A DNA stretch of 64,000 nucleotides from Thozetella sp. PMI_491 (Eukaryota; Ascomycota; Sordariomycetes; Chaetosphaeriales; Chaetosphaeriaceae): the NCBI GenBank assembly GCA_021432635.1, contig MU270016.1, positions 652,324 through 716,323 of the forward strand, in the 5' to 3' direction. Both the position numbers and the translations under genes were made by a program. Position 1 is the stretch's first letter, and every line of letters begins with the position of its first letter. Of this stretch, positions 60,687 to 64,000 are shown one piece after another. Under the pieces are notes generated by a model. It had not been told where the DNA came from, ran no database searches, and saw only the letters and a list, made by a program, of their open reading frames with translations.

Positions 60687-62785
60687 TTATTGCATACTAA
60701 TAACTGCCTGAGAGCCGGCCTCCGGCCAGAGAGCTTGTAAAGGTCCAACCTCTTCATCTTCAATCACATACCAGTCTCTGACTAGAGCAGTGCCGTTTAC
60801 AACTGCCGCCCAAACCCCAGGCAGACAAGAGGACGGTTTCAGGATGTAACACCTAGGCTTCGGCTTTTTCGGTACAGCATTTTTTATAAACAGGGTATCG
60901 TGCGGGCCAACAGTCGAGAGATCGTCCGTTACGGGCAGCAGCCCAGTAGCAATATCCTTGTTGAACATTGCCCGTCTAAAGATCTCGTACGCCGCCACTG
61001 GCTGATAGGCCGGAACCTCATGGCCTGCCTGAAAGACTCGCGTGAAGCTGAAGTTGCCATGCTGCCTCGTCATACCGCTAACTCCCCGAGACGTTAGAAG
61101 TGGCGCGTAGCCCGCATGGCTGAAGCTGTCCGCCTTGCTGTATGGAACCGCGAGACTGACTTTCTCCCCGCCCATCCAGTTACAGGTAAAGTCGCGGTCG
61201 CCATACATCATGTGCACCTTGACACCCGAATCTATTAGGTCGCCGATGGCATTGACAAAACCCCCGCGGGCGAAGTCAAAATTACCGAGAAATGCACCAA
61301 GAACCGGTAAGGAAGGGAGAGTGTAGTTCACTCTTGCACCAAGAGCAGCAAGAACTGACTCCTGATTGAGGTAGCCTAGCATATGGGGGGGTGGGAATGG
61401 ATCGGCGCGGGGGTGTGCAATGTCATAGTCGCTCGCATCAATAGAAGAGTGATATGGAGACGACCAGTAGAAGTTGCATCGGTCTGCCCTTTTACACAAG
61501 TCTGTGAGATTCGACTGTAGCCTCGCGGCGGGCGGGTCATTGTCGCGCTCCTTCAAGGCAGCCTGACAGTTTACAAGAAGCTCCTTGCAGCCACCGGGAC
61601 CAGACCACAGGCGCATCATATCGTCGAATTGTGATTCGTTTATAAACTTCATGCCATAGGTCTGTGTAGGAAACCCGCGTTAGTACTGGTGCATGCGTTG
61701 AAGCGCTGCTCTTTCCAGCGTTAGGTATCCGCAAGCTTGCTAGGCTTACGTTATTATATGCCATATGGATAAACGACTCCCCTTGCACAACGACGTCGAC
61801 TATTCCGTTCACGATGCCAAGGGTGTCGAGATGTAGGTAGTGCGCGCTCTTTTCTCTGGAGGTTTTGTCCCTGATCCTGTCGTTCTGCTTCTGGAAGAAG
61901 TGAAAGATCCCCGGGCCCCAATGGCCACCGTAGCTCTCTGTCCACAAGCTGATTCGGTTGTCCACAGGCTTGTAATGAGGAAACTCAAAAAACCATGTTT
62001 GTGCAAAATGCCACAAGGCATGCGCGGCGCTTGCGGTGCTGTTTTGTGTTGCCGACTCATTCAAACTCGGAAAGGTTCCAGGGTAAAATGTGAGATTAGC
62101 CTTCGGAACGCCGTCTGTGAAATTTCGGAGAACTGGCATGTAATATCCGCTCACGAGCTGCCCGCTGCCAACAGGCTCCAGTGTGCCGTTCATCAGAACA
62201 TCGTAGGAGAAGCCAGACTGAGTGGGTTGGTCCAAGAATAGCATGTTTACTTCATTATTCCAACTCCACGGGTTTAGGTACGTATCCTTGGAGTCAGACG
62301 TCACGAAGCAAGGCCCCAGCTCTTCGAAGAGGCCGACAAGAGACGAGGCTCCTGGACCACCGTTGAGCCATATAGATAAGGGAGCACGTTCTGGTGCCTT
62401 TCGTGCCTCGAAAAACCAAAAGAAACTTGGCCAGTTAGGGCAATTTTCGATATTATAAGACCCAAATCATTCTGACTTACGTGTTGATGGGATAGTCTTG
62501 AACCTCACCCTCGATCCCATCATTCAATGTTCCTGGAGGAAGGTGGACATAGCCGGCGTATGACTTTACACCCGGCGTAGTCTCGCATATACCGGGCTGT
62601 TATCTCGAACTTAGTTAGGGTTACGGCTCGCTAAGAATAGGAGTTTGACGCTTCCAGACCTCCTTGTAGGATATAGTCACGTTTTCATGGAACCTGGACC
62701 GGAGAATTGTGACGCCTTGCGGCTCTGGAGGAAATTGCGCCAGTACAAAGCCCAGTAAACAGCTCAAGACAGTGCTTTGAAGCAT
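60687..62785 (-). CDS. Secreted serine carboxypeptidase (S10)
   Basis: Four exons (62785-62660, 62596-62481, 62425-61750, 61661-60687) with introns of 55-88 nt stay in frame for about 630 aa. A signal peptide ([10 protein letters not shown]) is followed by QFPPEPQGV and by the S10 elements [41 protein letters not shown], the nucleophile in [20 protein letters not shown] (catalytic Asp) and [12 protein letters not shown] (His). N-glycosylation sequons are common. Unlike the paralogue at 42966, it lacks a hydrophobic C-terminal GPI signal, so it is probably soluble and secreted. It has fewer introns than the paralogue, and their positions differ, so the two are not a fresh duplication. It trims C-terminal residues from peptides. 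Confidence 0.93.
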
Positions 62786-63432
62786 TGCGGAGGAGGTGAT
62801 AAAGGAAGCAGTGTTCAGCCCATCGCAGGACGATATGAACCAATATGCGGGGTACCCTCCTCGCTGTTATGAACTGAACCCTTCAGGTGCCTTTCCTGTA
62901 GGCGACGTGCCTAGGTGACGCGTCGGCTTTGCAGTCTTATCTCCTGGACCCACTGGAACCACATTTGGGAAGCTGGAGTTATCCACCACTCTCCAATCTT
63001 CCGTTCCCAGTCACTTGCCTATCTGAGCTTGGCTTAAGCTCACGTAAGATGCCAACCGCACTAGATTTGAAGCCTGCATAAGTTCTCCTTTCACTGGATA
63101 TTACTCTAAGCAGGTCAGGAAACATCATCTCAACCTCGACAAGTGATTCAAGGACAGGTGGAGTGTTAAAAAGAGACAAAATCTACGTAAACTACCACGC
63201 CTAGTGTTGCGTCGCGCTGAACGGCCAACGATGATAAGAACACCACGAAGTACAGTAGCCAAATGGGTTTATCGCGCTTTGTTGCCTCTACTCGAGACCG
63301 CGTTTAATTGGGGAGTCATATTGAACGCAGTAAAGTAGGTAGGATTGTCTGTTTAGGCCTCGATTCGACCGCACACAAAGCGGGATAACATACATTTATC
63401 CGGCAATGACACAGGTAGTTCGTTGGGGTATA
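62786..63432. promoter_or_regulatory. Intergenic upstream of carboxypeptidase
   Basis: 647 bp with the carboxypeptidase promoter and the 3' flank of the VOC gene. The frame at 62979-63179 has no features. Confidence 0.45.
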
Positions 63433-63831
63433 CTATTTGACCTGTTGGCCTACTTCCCAGCTGTGGCCAGCCGGGTCCACGAACGTCACCGTCTTCATGC
63501 CCCAGGGCTGGAGCTGTGGTCCCGTCAAGAGGGTGACATTTTCAGCTGCCAGCTTCGCACAAACTCCATCCAGATCATCCACCCAAATACTGATTTGGAA
63601 CCTTTTCCCCGAATCAGGTCCCCCAACAGTCGCCGGGTGAACTAGAGTCGACCCCTCAGAAGCAAGAAGAAGGTTGACGATCAGATTTTCGAACTTGACA
63701 GCGACCGAGGTAGGGTCTTCGAAGAGGACCGAGACTCCGAAAACAGACTGATAGAACGCCTTGGCGGCAGGAAGGTCCTCGACAAACAGACTTATTGCAG
63801 AGATCTTCTGGAGTGGGTTTTTGGGATCCAT
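63433..63831 (-). CDS. VOC/glyoxalase-fold protein
   Basis: A single exon of 132 aa covering one complete VOC module: ISAISLFVEDLPAAKAFYQS, FGVSVLFEDPTSVAVKFEN, FQISIWVDDLDGVCAKLAAE, WGMKTVTFVDPAGHSWEVGQ. The paired beta-alpha-beta-beta-beta units and the C-terminal DPxGHxWE are typical of glyoxalase/bleomycin-resistance/dioxygenase proteins. The Glu in that last motif would be a metal ligand. Function ranges widely (glyoxalase, dioxygenase, resistance, isomerase), and none can be chosen here. The start MDPKN is supported by the length of the module. Confidence 0.88.
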   Translation of the reverse strand: MDPKNPLQKISAISLFVEDLPAAKAFYQSVFGVSVLFEDPTSVAVKFENLIVNLLLASEGSTLVHPATVGGPDSGKRFQISIWVDDLDGVCAKLAAENVTLLTGPQLQPWGMKTVTFVDPAGHSWEVGQQVK

Positions 63832-64000
63832 GTTGAGCTCGTGACTCTGTAAAGATGAAGGGCGAGGGATAGTTCAAGTCAACCCCGCGTTGAGACGGAC
63901 TAGAATGATGGCAATAGGCATCCAAGTGACGCTGGCCGCTAACTTGATTTTCCCCTCCTTTAGTGGCTTGTGGCTGCAGGATTTATGGCTAGGTACATAC
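63832..64000. other. Right-edge non-coding sequence
   Basis: 169 bp upstream of the VOC start, presumably its promoter. Nothing else seen. Confidence 0.4.

Overview
The window reads as nuclear DNA of a filamentous ascomycete (Pezizomycotina). Most genes carry short 46-90 nt GT-AG introns. The families are typical of that group: a non-reducing polyketide synthase with a SAT domain, a fungal flavin halogenase, a HET domain, a fungal-specific regulator and S10 carboxypeptidases. Two Fot1/pogo-type DNA transposons carry nonsense changes that look like RIP (C-to-T). Exon joins below were worked out by hand from splice signals and reading frame. There is no transcript evidence, and I could not assign a genus.

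Region 1 (2-15820) is a compact biosynthetic gene cluster for a chlorinated aromatic polyketide. In order it holds a 5'-truncated fungal-specific transcription factor, a SnoaL/NTF2-like protein, a four-exon non-reducing PKS (SAT-KS-MAT-PT-ACP-esterase-type TE, about 2156 aa), a flavin-dependent phenolic halogenase (WAWFIP motif) and a SAM-dependent O-methyltransferase. PKS and halogenase diverge from one 929-bp promoter region. The expected logic is an aromatic polyketide released by the TE, chlorinated, O-methylated, and perhaps cyclised or dehydrated by the SnoaL-like protein. The product itself cannot be named from sequence.

Region 2 (17-31 kb) starts with a trypsin-like protein joined to a DUF3295-like tail, transcribed divergently from a C-terminally anchored unknown protein. 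A GT1 glycosyltransferase, a P450, the wreck of a second P450 and a secreted FAD-linked (BBE-like) oxidase follow. These last enzymes could extend the cluster or be independent accessory genes. A 2EXR/DUF7730-like protein closes the region.

Region 3 (31-40 kb) is degenerate: a HET pseudogene with an internal deletion, an AT-rich block, a kinase-fold gene lacking catalytic residues, 60-bp tandem repeats, a 2206-bp pogo element with perfect 41-bp TIRs, and a frameshifted NTF2-like gene.

Region 4 (40-64 kb) holds two FAD monooxygenases, a GPI-type and a soluble S10 carboxypeptidase, a secreted carboxylesterase, an ankyrin-like protein, a secreted cupin, a Ser/Thr-rich secreted protein, a short Rei1-like zinc-finger protein, a 1917-bp RIP-damaged pogo element and a VOC-family protein. 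No tRNA, rRNA or CRISPR was recognised.
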